DNA of 64,000 nt, from the NCBI RefSeq assembly GCF_003073045.1, contig NC_037593.1:18218725-18282724 (forward strand), in the 5' to 3' direction. The notes beneath the pieces are model-generated. The model was not told the DNA's origin. It worked only from the letters and a program-made list of their open reading frames with translations, and ran no database searches. Below, piece by piece: positions 45,830 through 57,989 of this stretch. Within the stretch, counting starts at the first letter, position 1, and every line of letters starts with the position of its first letter. Origin of the DNA: Pomacea canaliculata (lineage: Eukaryota > Mollusca > Gastropoda > Architaenioglossa > Ampullariidae). The position numbers and the translations under genes are program-made.

Positions 45830-48800
45830 TGTGTTGGGGGGGGAGAGGTAGCTTTGCTTCATCCAACTGCTCCCCGTCTCCCACGTCTCCTATCTCTTCA
45901 TCTCTGCCACGTCCTGTTAATCATCAATGCAAAACAGTTGCTCATCACGCATGCAGAACCGAACTTTATGTTTTATATTCAGAGATCAGAGCATTTGCCG
46001 GTGCAAAACTCTCGTCTCTACATCTTTCATCTCATCTGGAGCTAAACGCCTCCTTCCTTTCCGCCACTCTCTACCCCTTCCCTAACCTCCTCTGTCTAAT
46101 CGCGTAGATCGTCTTCTGTCACTCTCCATGCCCCTTCTCACTCTATCCCTCTACCATTCCCCCACAACCCTATCTTATTATTCAAATTAACTTTTACAAT
46201 TTGTATACGACTTTACGACTGAGGTCCCGACACGTGCAGACAAGCCCCGAGCTGAGCGATGTAACAAAGGTCAGCCCCTGGGTCAGAGTGAGAAAGTGAA
46301 CGACCGTGTGGATGAGATAATTTTAAGAAAGAAAATACCTGAGTGAGGGTGGTATTGGGGACAGCCTGTATCTCCACATCAAAACACACACATGGCATGT
46401 ATTTAAGACAACTCGCTTCTTTAGTGAACTCCATTCAAACACAACTCTGATTAAACAATTAATTTTTTTAATGAAACAAAAACATTTCCTTGGTAGTTGG
46501 CAAACTATAAATAATGCGAATGAATCTAAGAAACGTGTCCTTTTGGGGTTATTTTGGGGAAAGGGGAACATGAAAATATTAACAAGAGTAACATGTGAGA
46601 GAAATAATGAGGATCTGTCTTTCATTAAAGGATGATCTTTTCTGTCTCCTCAGGGGACAAGCTTATCGATAGAATCTGTGTTCTCAGGTGTATGTCCATG
46701 ACAAAACATCGACATCTGAGAGATAAAATCGCAATGCTTAAGGGCGATGAAGAAGATGGCAAATTATTTCCAAGCACGTTGGCAAACGATCCTTATCGCA
46801 TGATCTTCAAAGTTTACAGTGACTCAGGACATCGACATTTCTTTCCTTCCTTCCTTCCCCGCCATTGCTTGCTGATATCTGCGCCATTAGTACACAGCAC
46901 AACAGCGAGATAAGCTAAAAATACAGTTATCTGCTATGTATAAAACATGAAGTTATCACAAATATCAGCCCTCAAGGTAGTGGATGAAAACAGGCACGTG
47001 ACCTGAATACTTGCAGAGGTATAAATAAAATTAAGAAATCAGAGAGGGGTAAAAATAAAGACGGAAAGAAGAGAAAACGAGAGTTCAAATGCTAAATAAA
47101 TTTTTTGAGCTCTCTTTTTTTTCTAATTGTCTTTCCTCCTGTGTTTGTTGTTTTCTCTGTGTTTTTAACAAAAGAATCATCTTCTCGAGCGTTAACTCTC
47201 CCATGACCATGTTTTGATTACTTTTCAAGAGAATTTCAACAAGAATACTGAAAGATAAAACATAGCCAATACATCCTTTATACTAGCATGCATGATTTAC
47301 TGAGTTTAGCGATTGAGCTTTGTTGATTGCTTTGTTGATTGCTTTGTTGATTGCTTTGTTGGTAGCAGTGTATATGACAGCTGTCACTCAAATGAACACC
47401 ACGCCTCCTGCCCTTTCGTATTTTATTTTCTCTCTTTTCTTGCTCGCTCTCTTGTTATCTCGAAGATCATGGTGTGGCCTCCATGTAAGCAACAGTTACA
47501 CGTTAGAATCTCCTGCTACAGAGATCCATCCCTTTGTCCATGGCATTTATTAACATGATAATGATAGTGTAAGATGGTAAAGTCTTTATTGTGCCACGAC
47601 GGCCAGTCAGGGTGATGGACTTGCAAACATTTTTGTTTCCTTTTAAGTAGACAACAATGTGAAATTTCCTGCACATCTGTACCTCAGCAAATCCATGCTA
47701 CTACTAAATATCACCACCCATAATTCAGTTAAATTTGCAATTCTTATTTGTATACCAAATGACCGGAAGTGACGTGACCCTGAATACATAGACTCTCGTG
47801 CGTCCTGCACACAGAGAGCGGGCTGTATGCAGTCCTGTAGATAAAGAGAGAAGATGTAACGGTCTAATGCTCAAGCACTGCATCACGCCCAATCTCTTCT
47901 TCACTATGTTAAGAAATGTGTAAAGTCTGATGTCTGAGGTAAACACTATCACGTGACTTTGGTATCTGAAGTAAATACTAGGATGCGTTGTTGCTTTGTT
48001 TGTTTTAGGAGGTAAATAGTAGGATCTGTGATGGCCCTGCTATCGATAGTGACTATTAGGATGTGACATTGGTGTCTGAGGTAAATATTAGTGTTTCGAA
48101 ACTAATTTGAAGACAATGGTCATCTCCTAAAGACCTCCATTCATTCAAAATCCTCTGAGTAAGCAGGGACGGTTCATATTACTTTGCCAGGTTTTGTCAG
48201 TTGAAGTTCCAGGAACACGAGGGGCCGTGAAGGTGTGTGATCCCAGACCTCTCCACCTCACCTTGGAAAAAAGTTAATGGATGAGATTGTTTACGGGACT
48301 TGAGCTTCCAGTGCGGACTAAAATTGTGATGAATTGACTTTTTAGAGGGAATTGTTGCCCTGCAAACATCAAGCGCTGTATTCCATACCTTTCACATGTC
48401 ACGTGAAAGAATACTAGACATAATCTTGAACAAATAACATTTTAGACAAAATATTTCACTCGGCGGCTTACTTTTGTTTTGAAATAATATTGATAAGCAG
48501 CTTGTAACAAACGTTTGAATTGTAGTTATATAACAAATGAAAGCAACGTATCATACCCTCCACGTGGATAACCGTGTGCTAGAAGACATGGGTAGGACAT
48601 TCACTGTAGGGACTTGGACATGGTCCTACAGGGAGCAGGTACAGTTCTGAGAGTGATAGTTGATAGTGATAGTTCTGAGAGCTTGTTGACGAGTTGAAGA
48701 TAGGTGGTTGATGAAGATGGTGGAGTAGACCTTGGTCGTTGATCCGATACCAGGGTCACCAGTTCAAGCCCCCACGACGAAAATGGAAAATATGATTGTT

Positions 48801-49470
48801 GTGATAAACAACTGTCTCTGACGTCTGACGTGTACAGATGGCTGTCAGAAAATAACGGTCTGAACTACAGCCATGTGTGTGTGCGTGTGTGTAAGACTGT
48901 GTGTGTGTGTGAGAGAGAGACAGAGAGAGTGCGTGTGTTTGTGAGATTCTCTGTGTGTGTAAGACAGAGTGTGTGTGTGTGTGTGCAACTCTCAATGGTT
49001 TTGCTCCCTTTCTGGGTATCAGCGGTCGTTTAACGTGTTATCTATATATTATTCATCGTCAGTTTTGCCAAAGTCATCCTTTTAGCATATTTTCTCATCA
49101 TGAGGTTGCTGTTTGTTGTCTAATCTCTCCTTATTCCAGGCTGAGTTCCTATCTAAGTCAATTCCATCTCTGAAAGAATTATCGGCTGGCTGTACTACGA
49201 GAGCTGATATCAGAGAATGTGCGACAGGAGCAGTGACCGGCAGAGAACGTGTCTGTTGTAATATTGAAGTTAGATGATGACAACGGATACGAGCAGAGGA
49301 AAGAGTTTTCTTTTATTCCTGCTCTGGCGTCTGAGAAACAAATTTAAGAAAAGAAAACCCTTCTCACTCTCGCGCGTTAGAGGGTTTGTACACACACACA
49401 CACTAACTCACAACGAGAGCGCCACCCCCCCCCCAACACACACACGCAAACAAATACAAAGATATTGAAA
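45830..49470. other. Spacer between D and E1
   Basis: No gene could be supported. It holds short tandem TTGATTGCTTTG units (about 47320-47362), degenerate repeats near 47930-48095 (GAGGTAAATA, TCTGA), a tRNA-like SINE head near 48720-48780, and GT/GA microsatellites at 48876-48985. Small open frames lack any recognisable feature. Confidence 0.45.
48715..48785 (+). repeat. Possible tRNA-derived SINE head
   Basis: GTTGATCCGATACCAGGGTC followed by AGTTCAAGCCC resembles the anticodon-arm side and B box of a tRNA-derived SINE. The T stem does not pair, so this is not a tRNA gene. Confidence 0.25.
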
Positions 49471-49905
49471 GTTTGCTATATTGTTTTAATTTTATTATTC
49501 AGAGTAAACTGAAAGAGAAATTTGATTTCGTCCAAGGTGCTGCTGCTGTAAGTATTCACTGTTGAAGTGAAAGTCGCTGTACATCCAAAGAACTAATGTG
49601 TCGAAGAAATTTATTTTGCAAATAAAATATACTTTTTGATTTGAGATGCTCTTCTTGTATTTATCTGTAATGTTCCGGGATAATTTGCGACTTTTGTAGG
49701 CATTGGTGTTCTGTGGTTTCATTCTTCGAAGCTGAGCGCTAGACAAAATAATTCAATACACAATAATTCAAAGTAGTTTTTTTTCTTCTCGGTTAGTCAA
49801 AGTCATCAGTCTGGAACTATCAGTACATGTGCAAAACATTCCAGCATGCAGCCGCATGGACATATCGGTATCATTCACAAGCCGTCCGTCAGAGGTCAGA
49901 GGTTA

Positions 49906-52452
49906 CTAAGCGAGTTGAGTTCCAGGCCCGATGGAGCACACCTGCCACGGCACTTCCATAAACTCGGTTTCGGCATCGTCGAACGACTGATCGAGAAGTT
50001 CGACTGTTAGGCCCTCTGTGGTGGCTAATACGTAAACTAGGCCACCTACACTCCCTGCTTCACGATCTCTGTATGGGAGGGAACCGTACTGAGGATACCC
50101 TGGACCATAGGACTTGTCGTACAGCGAGCCGTAACCCGACTGAGAATATTTCAGCTCTTGTTCGACTTCGAATCTGTATCTAAAACCAGAAATACCATAC
50201 AGAACCTTAGGCACTGTCTGGCCGAAGTCTGAGTTAAAGGTGATGACACTGCGTCTGTCAGTCTTAGTCACGGTAGTCACGCCAGTTTCGCCTGAAACAG
50301 AAAACAAGGGGCAAGATAGTCACGTGATGCAACACGTCAGCAGACAATCCAAACCCTTACCTACACATTCTTATAATAATCAACTTTTAAAGGAAACATT
50401 TGTCGAAAGACATGAATGGCTGATTATTTTTGTAAGTATCGAACTGTAGTTGCCATTTACAATGTTTACTTACATATTCTGGAATTTTCAAAGATGAGGA
50501 CAGCATTCAACGACCCAAAAACATCCTGGATGTCGTTACCCAGCAATGCGAAATAGTTCTTGACAATCTGTGATTGAATGAAAAAAGATTTTATTTATCT
50601 CCTGGATAAAAATGGAAAAAAAAGATTGGTCTGTAGGAATGGGACTGTAGGAAACTACAGATTGTTCTTATACAAAGATAAAAAGTTGATGACAAGTCCA
50701 TGGGAGGCGGGTTAGAAAAAAATACAAACCAACGCATGTCCTTCCGCACACACTCATACACACGTTCACACGCATGCACAAAGATTGTGTCAGGTCACGT
50801 GACGTCCCACGTACAATGAGCAGTTGGGTCTGCACGTTCTGAGCGGCCGACAGAAGCCTGGCGATGTCGCCCACTTGATTGGAGTCGATGTACTGCTGTT
50901 TGGCCAGAGCGATGTCCAGCTCCTTGATGTCCTTAGTGTTCTCTGCATTCAGAGACTCCACCTTGTCCATCGTGGCTTCCAGATCACTCAGGCGCTTTTC
51001 AAGAACGTCCAGCTGCAAATATCACACGGAATTAATGTGTTTGTGTGCGTGCATACGATATATGTATTGCTGTGAGGCATTCAACGCCTTGAAACTTCCT
51101 ACATAATGTTAACACAGTCAACGCCACTTTATCATTCGCGATGATTACGATGACCACCATAGTAACAACCTGAAGTTTCATTCTCTGCGACACACACCTT
51201 TGTTTCCAGATCAACTATATTCTTGTCTTGGACGATGTTCGTCTCCTCCAAGCCCGGCAGGTCCACGACCGTCAGCTGCGTTATCTGCTTCGTCTGCAAA
51301 CTTCCCTGGGAGTCCAGGTTAGCCAAACTGTGGGCAGCTAAATCCAGTTGTGAATACAGGCCTGCAAGAAAGCAAAAGACGATTAACGCTTGTTCTCCAT
51401 TGGTTTCGGTGTACACGCCCACACATAGCATAACGGTCAACGTCTTCAATGCTCCTGAGGTCATGTACACACCATGGTAAATCAGTGTAAAAATAGAGAC
51501 CAAATATCAACCTGGCTAACTTATCATTTCACATTCAATGACGGATGTGTGAGTGGAGAACTGACCAAACACTGGGAACTAAAGGACTCGTTATAAAGGA
51601 AGCGCACGAGGATGTAGAGCATGACTCACTGTCAGCGGCGGCAAACAGTCTGTCCACTACATCATTCTCAGCTTCGTCCTCAAATCGTGATGGCGACTTG
51701 GCGGCATAAGGCAGCTGTTCGTAAGGCTGCTTGTTGTAGCTGTTCACATATCATAATGAACTACTCAAACACTTGCACATCTTAAACAGCTAAGTCACGC
51801 ACTCAAAAGCAGGAAAACGGATTGACACACACACGTGCGCTTACATACATCTACATACCTCAACCGCTCACCTTTACTATTCTGGTGTGTAACTTTAAGC
51901 TTCTAAAAGTAATTTTAACTAAAGAGATATCTAACAGTGCATGAAGTATATAATTATTTTGTCACCCCGACATAAAAAGTAAAATTTCTTAGGTTCAAAT
52001 CTCGTACTCACAGTTCAAAATCACTATAAGAACAAAGCGCTTTTGTGCCAACCAACCAACCAACCATCGTCAACGAATAACCTTAGCACATAATATTTAC
52101 AGTAAGACTTTTTATTCGATGGTTAACACATGTCTGATGTATCATATTTACTTGTACAACTGATTCTAAGTATAAACAAATCATCATACCCATCCCGTTG
52201 ATATCCATTGTAAGAACCATCTTGGTATTGCGAGTTGTATAGAGGGGGGTAGGGGCGCGCAGCAGGTCCTGAGAGTGTCTTGTAAGGTTCCGGCTTATAA
52301 GGGATGGGCTTGGTTGTTGTCGCTGGTGGCGGTGGTGGTGGCGGTGGTCGGTAGAATGATGCTGGCGGTGACTGATAAGGGGGCACATGTCGTACAGCGG
52401 AGACCATGGTCGCCAGGACAAGACTGACGACGACAGCGATGATGGACGCCAT
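49906..52452 (-). CDS. E1: secreted coiled-coil H-type lectin protein with polyproline arm (404 aa, 6 exons)
   Basis: Minus-strand exons 52452-52190, 51739-51630, 51361-51198, 51012-50815, 50567-50474 and 50291-49906; phases 2,1,0,0,1, the A layout. The ATG at 52452 is the first after the TATA box. The signal peptide MASIIAVVVSLVLATMVSA is followed by a run of eight prolines and a Tyr/Pro arm. The helix ENDVVDRLFAAAD precedes a rod of 164/198/94 nt with the conserved LNAENTKDIKELDIAL. The lectin domain runs from ETGVTTVTKTDRRSV to MEVPWQVCSIGPG; its loop (SGYGSLYDKSYGPGYPQYG) is Tyr/Gly-rich without tandem units. Exon 3 ends NIVDLETK, unlike E2 and E3. It is head-to-head with E2. AATAAA candidates on the minus strand lie at 49610-49615 and 49491-49496. 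Confidence 0.86.
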
Positions 52453-52541
52453 TGTGACAGACAACTCTCTCTGCAGGGTCAGGAAGCAACAGGGTCTGAA
52501 CTGCAGCCGCTGACACGACTCGGAAGAAGAAGTAGAGGTGG

Positions 52542-52548
52542 TTATATA
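52542..52548 (-). promoter_or_regulatory. TATA box of E1
   Basis: TATATAA on the minus strand after CTCCATTGTGGG; the same core promoter context occurs at E2 and E3 and, more loosely, in the A genes. Confidence 0.7.
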
Positions 52549-52869
52549 CCCACAATGGAGACATAAAACAGAGATTCTTAGCGTAAGGGGGAACGACACA
52601 TTGTATCAGAATCTTTTATCTTTATTTCGTATAGTGACTACATGGTAGATCAGATTTTTATATTATCAGCGACTTTTAATGTCGTTCGAGCTGCTACTAA
52701 GTTCTGGGTCACGTTTTGATGTTAATGAGGGTCTTTCGTTGGGATATGTATCTTATGGTACAATCCGATCAGCCTTTAGCAGTTTTCGTGGTGCCGTGTG
52801 CAAATGAGAAGAGTGTCGACCTTAGGTATGTACACGACTACAAGAGAGAAACATAAGTAAGCAGTTTAT

Positions 52870-53720
52870 ACTCTACCAGCAACAAAAGTACCTAAGATGT
52901 AAGGACCCAAAGGCTTTTTTAAACATTCTAAATAAAAATATAGTGATAAAAGAAAGGATGAAATCCCAACCTGCAATAAATTCTTAGAACACTTTAAGGA
53001 GATTTGTGTAATGATACAGTTGAGACTGGACAATCTACCTGTGGACATAACTGAAACTAGCAATAACTATCTCAACACTGAAGTATCTGAGAGTGAGGCT
53101 GCCAATTGCCTAACAAAGTTTAAACGAAGCAAAGTTTGTGGAAATGACAATATATAATAAATGAATTTTAAAATTCTCAAAAATAAAAAGTATTTACAGC
53201 CCTCTTTAACCTCAGACTAGCAACAGCTCATGCCCTCAAAAAAATGGACAGCGGGGATTATAGCATCAGTTTTTTAAAAAAGTGATCCAAATAGCTACTG
53301 TGTTATCAGTTCTTAGCTGCTTTGATGAACTTTCCACAAGTGCCGTTAATGAATGCTTAAAACACCATTTGGAAGAAAATAATCTCCTTGGGCAGGAGCA
53401 ACCAGATTTTCGACAAGACTTGGCCACTTTTTCACCCCTCAGTGCATTCTTGAAATCTTACTAAGTAAACAGGAGCGAGTCTTCTGCGTGTTTGCAGATT
53501 ATCAAAAAGCCTTCAACAAAATAACCCTAACCCTATCTGTAGGAAAAATTATTAGATTGTGCTGTTAGGAGACAATTCATAAATATAATCAATCATGTAT
53601 ACAAAAAGGCGAAATCCTGTGTTAAAATCTTTTAGCAGACTCTGGTCTCCCACAGCAAACTGTCACCAAATAACTTTACCCTCAAAGACTGATGTCCTCC
53701 TTAAATTATTTATATTATTG
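52870..53720 (+). mobile_element. Decayed non-LTR retrotransposon (5' half of reverse transcriptase)
   Basis: Translated pieces read KMDSGDYSISFLKK-like and SVLSCFDELSTSAVNE, then NLLGQEQPDFRQ and VFCVFADYQKAFNKI, the fingers and early palm motifs of a LINE reverse transcriptase. Stops and deletions are frequent. The last 150 bp align with the start of the 17.33 kb fragment (AATTCATAAATATAATCAA, then TCTGGTCTCCCA), so both belong to one family. Confidence 0.7.
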
Positions 53721-54043
53721 TCTCTAACCCTGGCGAAGGGGTGTGTGAACTGAAAGAACTGGTGTTGATCTTGGTCTATTCATATACAACGATTCATAAA
53801 CAATAAGAAGAATATTTAATCAATACAATTCCCGAATAAATTAATAAATGGCATAATTGTTAATAACTAAATTTGTTTTTTATGGGCGCATCTTGGGCTA
53901 TGGGAAAATTGTCTAAGTCTTATAGTCGAGAACTAAGAGCATGTACATGAAAGAGGAGAGTAAGAGGTATATAAGTGGGCCAACAGTGAGATCAGTGCTT
54001 TTTATCCATTCTTCTTCAAAGTGCCGTGAACAAATCTTGGCTT

Positions 54044-54110
54044 TCAGTGGATTCAAACCTTGGTCTGAGCGGCCGTTAGCATGAATGAGCCGCTCGCCAC
54101 TTGTCTTGCT
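54044..54110 (-). repeat. tRNA-derived SINE head (candidate)
   Basis: On the minus strand GTGGCGAGCGGCTCA, then GGTTTGAATCC (B box, 54049-54059) resemble a Leu/Ser-type tRNA head. The cloverleaf is incomplete, so a SINE rather than a tRNA gene; body and tail are not defined. Confidence 0.4.
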
Positions 54111-54933
54111 CTGTCGGTCCACCTGCCCTCAAAGCGCAAAAATACTTGCACAGTTGCATTCTACCATGCAGCAGTATAAACCACCTTTTATGTATTTGTT
54201 TATTGTTGTTTCTCTTGCAGACGTTGCTGACATAGCCATTGAAATCATTCGCTATGAAGCAAGTAGCCTCGTTCTAGTAGTTGACTGAAAAAAAATCGTC
54301 TGCAAGCAGTCCAGGGATATTAATTTCGTGGAGAAATAACTGACCGAATATGAGCTCGGGTGCACCACTGTGTTAATATCTGTCTTGGATAGAATTCACC
54401 TGTCAACAGTCCAAAGAAACATCCGATGATTCAACGTCTTCAACTCTGTCATCGTCTGCTCGGTGGACTTGTGTACCCACAAGTGTGTGGACACCGAGTC
54501 ATGTGACCGCTCGTACCGGATTATCTGATCAGAGAAAGGTCAAGTGCCGGGGGAATAATTCACTTTTTACGGACGGCAAACAGAACTATTTATTTTTTGG
54601 CTCATTTGATTGTTTTTCTTTAAACATTCAATGTGTTAAACGTTTGCCGAACCTTGTGTACAAAAGGTTAGAAGAGCGCCGCGAGCGTCGCTACATGTAG
54701 ATGCACACTCACGCTCGCAAACATTCATACCTGCACTTTTTAGTAAACATTACAACCCTAAACATGACAACAGACACAGAAAACACTCGAACGACTTTAA
54801 AGGACGTTGATAACATCAATAAACGTTAATCTGCAATGGAGTCCGAATATGAAATAAAGGTAAAACATTCGGGTGTGTTTTTATAAAATAATTCGTTCCC
54901 CTAAAAATCTTTGATTTATGCCTCCATTGTGGG

Positions 54934-54940
54934 TATATAA
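54934..54940 (+). promoter_or_regulatory. TATA box of E2
   Basis: TATATAA after CCTCCATTGTGGG, 90 bp before the ATG at 55030. Confidence 0.7.
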
Positions 54941-55029
54941 CCACTTCTGCTTCTTCTTCCGAGTCGTGTCAGCGGCTGCAGTTCAGACCCTGTTGCTTCC
55001 TGACCCTGCAGAGAGAGTTGTCTGTCACA

Positions 55030-57561
55030 ATGGCGTCCGTCATCGCTGTCGTCGTCAGTCTTGTCCTGGTGACCATGGTCTCCGCTGTACGATACGTGCC
55101 CCCTTATCAGTCACCGCCAGCATCATTCAACCGACCACCACCGCCACCACCGCCACCAGCGACAACAACCAAGCCCATCCCTTATAAGCCAGAACCTTAC
55201 AAGACACTCTCAGGACCTGCTGCGCGCCCCTACCCGCCTCTCTACAACTCGCAATACCAAGATGGTTCTTACAATGGATATCAACGGGATGGGTATGATG
55301 ATTTGTTTATACTTAGAACCAGTTGTACAAGTAAATATGATACTTCAGACATGTGTTAACAAAATTGAATAAAATGTCTTACTGTAAATATTATGTGCTA
55401 CGGTTTTTCGTTGACGATCAAGGTAGGTTGGCACGAAAACAATTTGTCTTTAAAATGATTTTGAACTGTGAGTACGAGATGTGAACATAAGACATTTTAT
55501 TTTTGATGTCGGGGTGACAAAATAATGATATAACTCCTGCACTGTTAGATATAACTTGAGTTCAAATTACTTCTAGCAGCTTTAATCTACACACGAGAAT
55601 AGAAAGGTGAACGGTTGAGGTATGCAGATGTATGTATGTGCACGTGTGTGTGTCAATCCGCTTTCCTGCTTTTGTGTGCGTGACTTAGCTCTTTAAGATG
55701 TGCAAGTGTTTGAGTAGTTCATTGTGGTGTGTGAACAGCTACAACCCTTATGGATACCTGCCTTACTTCGCCAACTCGAGATCACGATTGGAGGATGAAG
55801 CTGAGAATGATGTAGTGGACAGACTGTTTGCCGCCGCTGACAGTGAGTCCTAGTGTTTGGTCATTTCTCCACTCTCACATCTGTCATTGAATAGGAAATC
55901 ATAAGATTGCCAGGTTGATATTTGGTCTCCGCTTTTACACTGACTTACCATGGTGTGTACATGACCTCAGGAGCATTGAAGACTTAGACCGTTATGCCAT
56001 GTGTAGGCGTGTACACCCAAACCAATCCAGAAGAATCGTTAATCGTCTTTTGCTTTCTTGCAGGCCTGTATTCACAATTGGATTTAGCTGCCCAGAGTTT
56101 GGCTAACCTGGACTCCCAAGGAAGTTTGCAGACGAAGCTGATAACGCAGCTGACGGTCGTGGACCTGCCGGGCTTGGAGGAGACGAACGTCTTGCAGAAC
56201 AGTCAGCTGGACGATCTGGAAAAGAAGGTGCGTGTCGGAGAGAATGGAACGTGTGGTTGTTGTTATGGTGGTCATTATCACAAATAATAAAATGGAGTTG
56301 ACTGTGTTAACATTATGTAGGAAGTTTCAAGGCGTTGAATGCACGCACACAAACACATTAATTCCGTGTGATATTTGCAGCTGGACGTTCTTGAAAAGCG
56401 CCTGAGTGATCTGGAAGCCACGATGGACAGGGTGGAGGCTCTGAATACAGAGAACACTAAGGACATCAAGGAGCTGGACATCGCTCTGGCCAAACAGCAG
56501 TACATCGACTCCAATCAAGTGGGCGCCATCGCCAGGCTTCTGTCGGCCGCTCAGAACGTGCAGACCCAACTGCTCATTGTACGTGGGACGTCACGTGACC
56601 TGACACAATCTTTGTGCATGCGTGTGAGCGTGTGTACGAGTGTATGCGATAGAAGGTCCGTGTGTTTGTGTGCAGGTATATGAATGTGTGTGAGGATGAG
56701 TGTTCCTGATTTTGCTTAGAATGATGCGATCTTTTGACCCGCCCTTCATGTTCTTCTCAGGAACTTCTTATCTTTGTATAAAAACAAACATCAGTTTACT
56801 AATCGTTATCCTACAGTAAGTCTCCTCCCTGCAGACCAACCTCTTTTTCTATTTTTATCCACGAGATGAATAAAATCTTTTTCATTCAATCACAGATTGT
56901 CAAGAACTATTTCGCATTGCTGGGTAACGACATCCAGGATGTTGTTGCGTCGTTGAATGCTGTCCTCACCTTTGAAAATTCCAGAATATGTAAGTAAACA
57001 TTGTAAATGGCAACTACAGTTCGCTACTTACAAAACTAAATCAGCCATTCAAGTCTTTAAACAAATATTTGCTTTAAAAGTTGATTATTATAAGAATGTG
57101 TAGGTAAGGGTTTGGATTGTCTGCTGACGTGTTGCATCACGTGACTATCTTGCCTCGTGTTTTCTCTTTCAGGCGAAACAGGCGTGACTACCGTGACTAA
57201 GACTGACAGACGCAGTGTCATCACCTTTAACTCAGACTTCGGCCAGTCAGTGCCTCGGGTTCTGTATGGTATTTCTGGTTTTAGGACTAAATTCGAAGTC
57301 GAACAACGGCTGAAATATTCTCAGTCGGGTTACGGCTCGCTGTACGACAAGTCCTATGGTCCAAGGTATCCTCAGTACGGTTCCTTCCCATACAGAGATC
57401 GTGAAGCAGGGAGTGTAGGTGGCGAGGTTTTTGTAGTGGCCAATGCAGAGGGCCTAACAGTCGAACTTCTCGAACAATCGTTCGACGATGCTGAAACCGA
57501 GTTTATGGAAGTGCCGTGGCAGGCGTGCTCCATCGGGCCTGGAACTCAACTCGCTCAGTAA
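55030..57561 (+). CDS. E2: secreted coiled-coil H-type lectin protein with polyproline arm (403 aa, 6 exons)
   Basis: Exons 55030-55292, 55739-55842, 56064-56227, 56381-56578, 56896-56989 and 57173-57561; phases 2,1,0,0,1. The ATG at 55030 follows the shared leader CTGACCCTGCAGAGAG. The signal peptide and polyproline arm match E1. Exon 2 (YNPYGYLPYFANSRS) is shorter and distinct from E1/E3. The rod has VEALNTENTKDIKELDIAL. The lectin domain differs at several positions (GGEVFVVANAEGLTVELLEQ) and ends LAQ, one residue longer than E1/E3. Introns 1 and 2 have diverged from E1, which is opposite in orientation. Polyadenylation is likely at AATAAA 57969. It converges on E3. Confidence 0.86.
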
Positions 57562-57968
57562 CCTCTGACCACTGACGACGACTTGCCAAGGATACCGATA
57601 TGTCCATGCGGCTGCATGCTGGGAAGTTTTGCATATGTACTGATAGTTCCAGACTGATGACTTAGATTGACCAAGCGAGAAGAAGAAAAAATGTTTTGAA
57701 TTATTGCGTATTATCTCAAGTCAATTGTTCACCTTCAAAGAATGAAACCACAGAACACCAATGCCACTTTAAGTCGCAAATCATCCCGGAACATCACAAA
57801 TAAAGACAAGATGAGCATCTCAAACATAAAAGAATATTTTATTTGCAAAGTAAAATCTCACAGACACATCATTGGTCTGGATGTACAGCGACTTACACTT
57901 CAACAGTCAATACTTACAGCAGCAGCACCTTGGACGAAATCTAATTTCTCTTTCAGTTTACTCTGAAT

Positions 57969-57974
57969 AATAAA
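57969..57974 (+). promoter_or_regulatory. E2 polyadenylation signal
   Basis: AATAAA about 410 bp after the stop. The same block occurs inverted downstream of E1 (49491) and E3 (60631). Confidence 0.55.
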
Positions 57975-57989
57975 ATTAAAACAATATAG

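Larger units (their letters stand above)
52549..54900. other. Head-to-head spacer between E1 and E2
   Basis: Its central part is the LINE fragment and a tRNA-like SINE head. The first 200 bp upstream of E1 (ATGTTAATGAGGGTCTTTCG at 52721) recur upstream of E3 at 63960. No gene seen. Confidence 0.5.

Noticed and set aside
46632-46913. 93-codon open frame between D and E1
   Set aside because: No signal peptide, domain, paralogue or promoter; size is within chance for this composition.
48715-48785. tRNA gene
   Set aside because: A B-box-like stretch is present but the T stem and acceptor stem do not pair; at most a SINE head.
54044-54117. Functional tRNA-Leu/Ser gene on the minus strand
   Set aside because: A and B boxes are recognisable but the cloverleaf cannot be completed and no terminator follows; treated as SINE-like.
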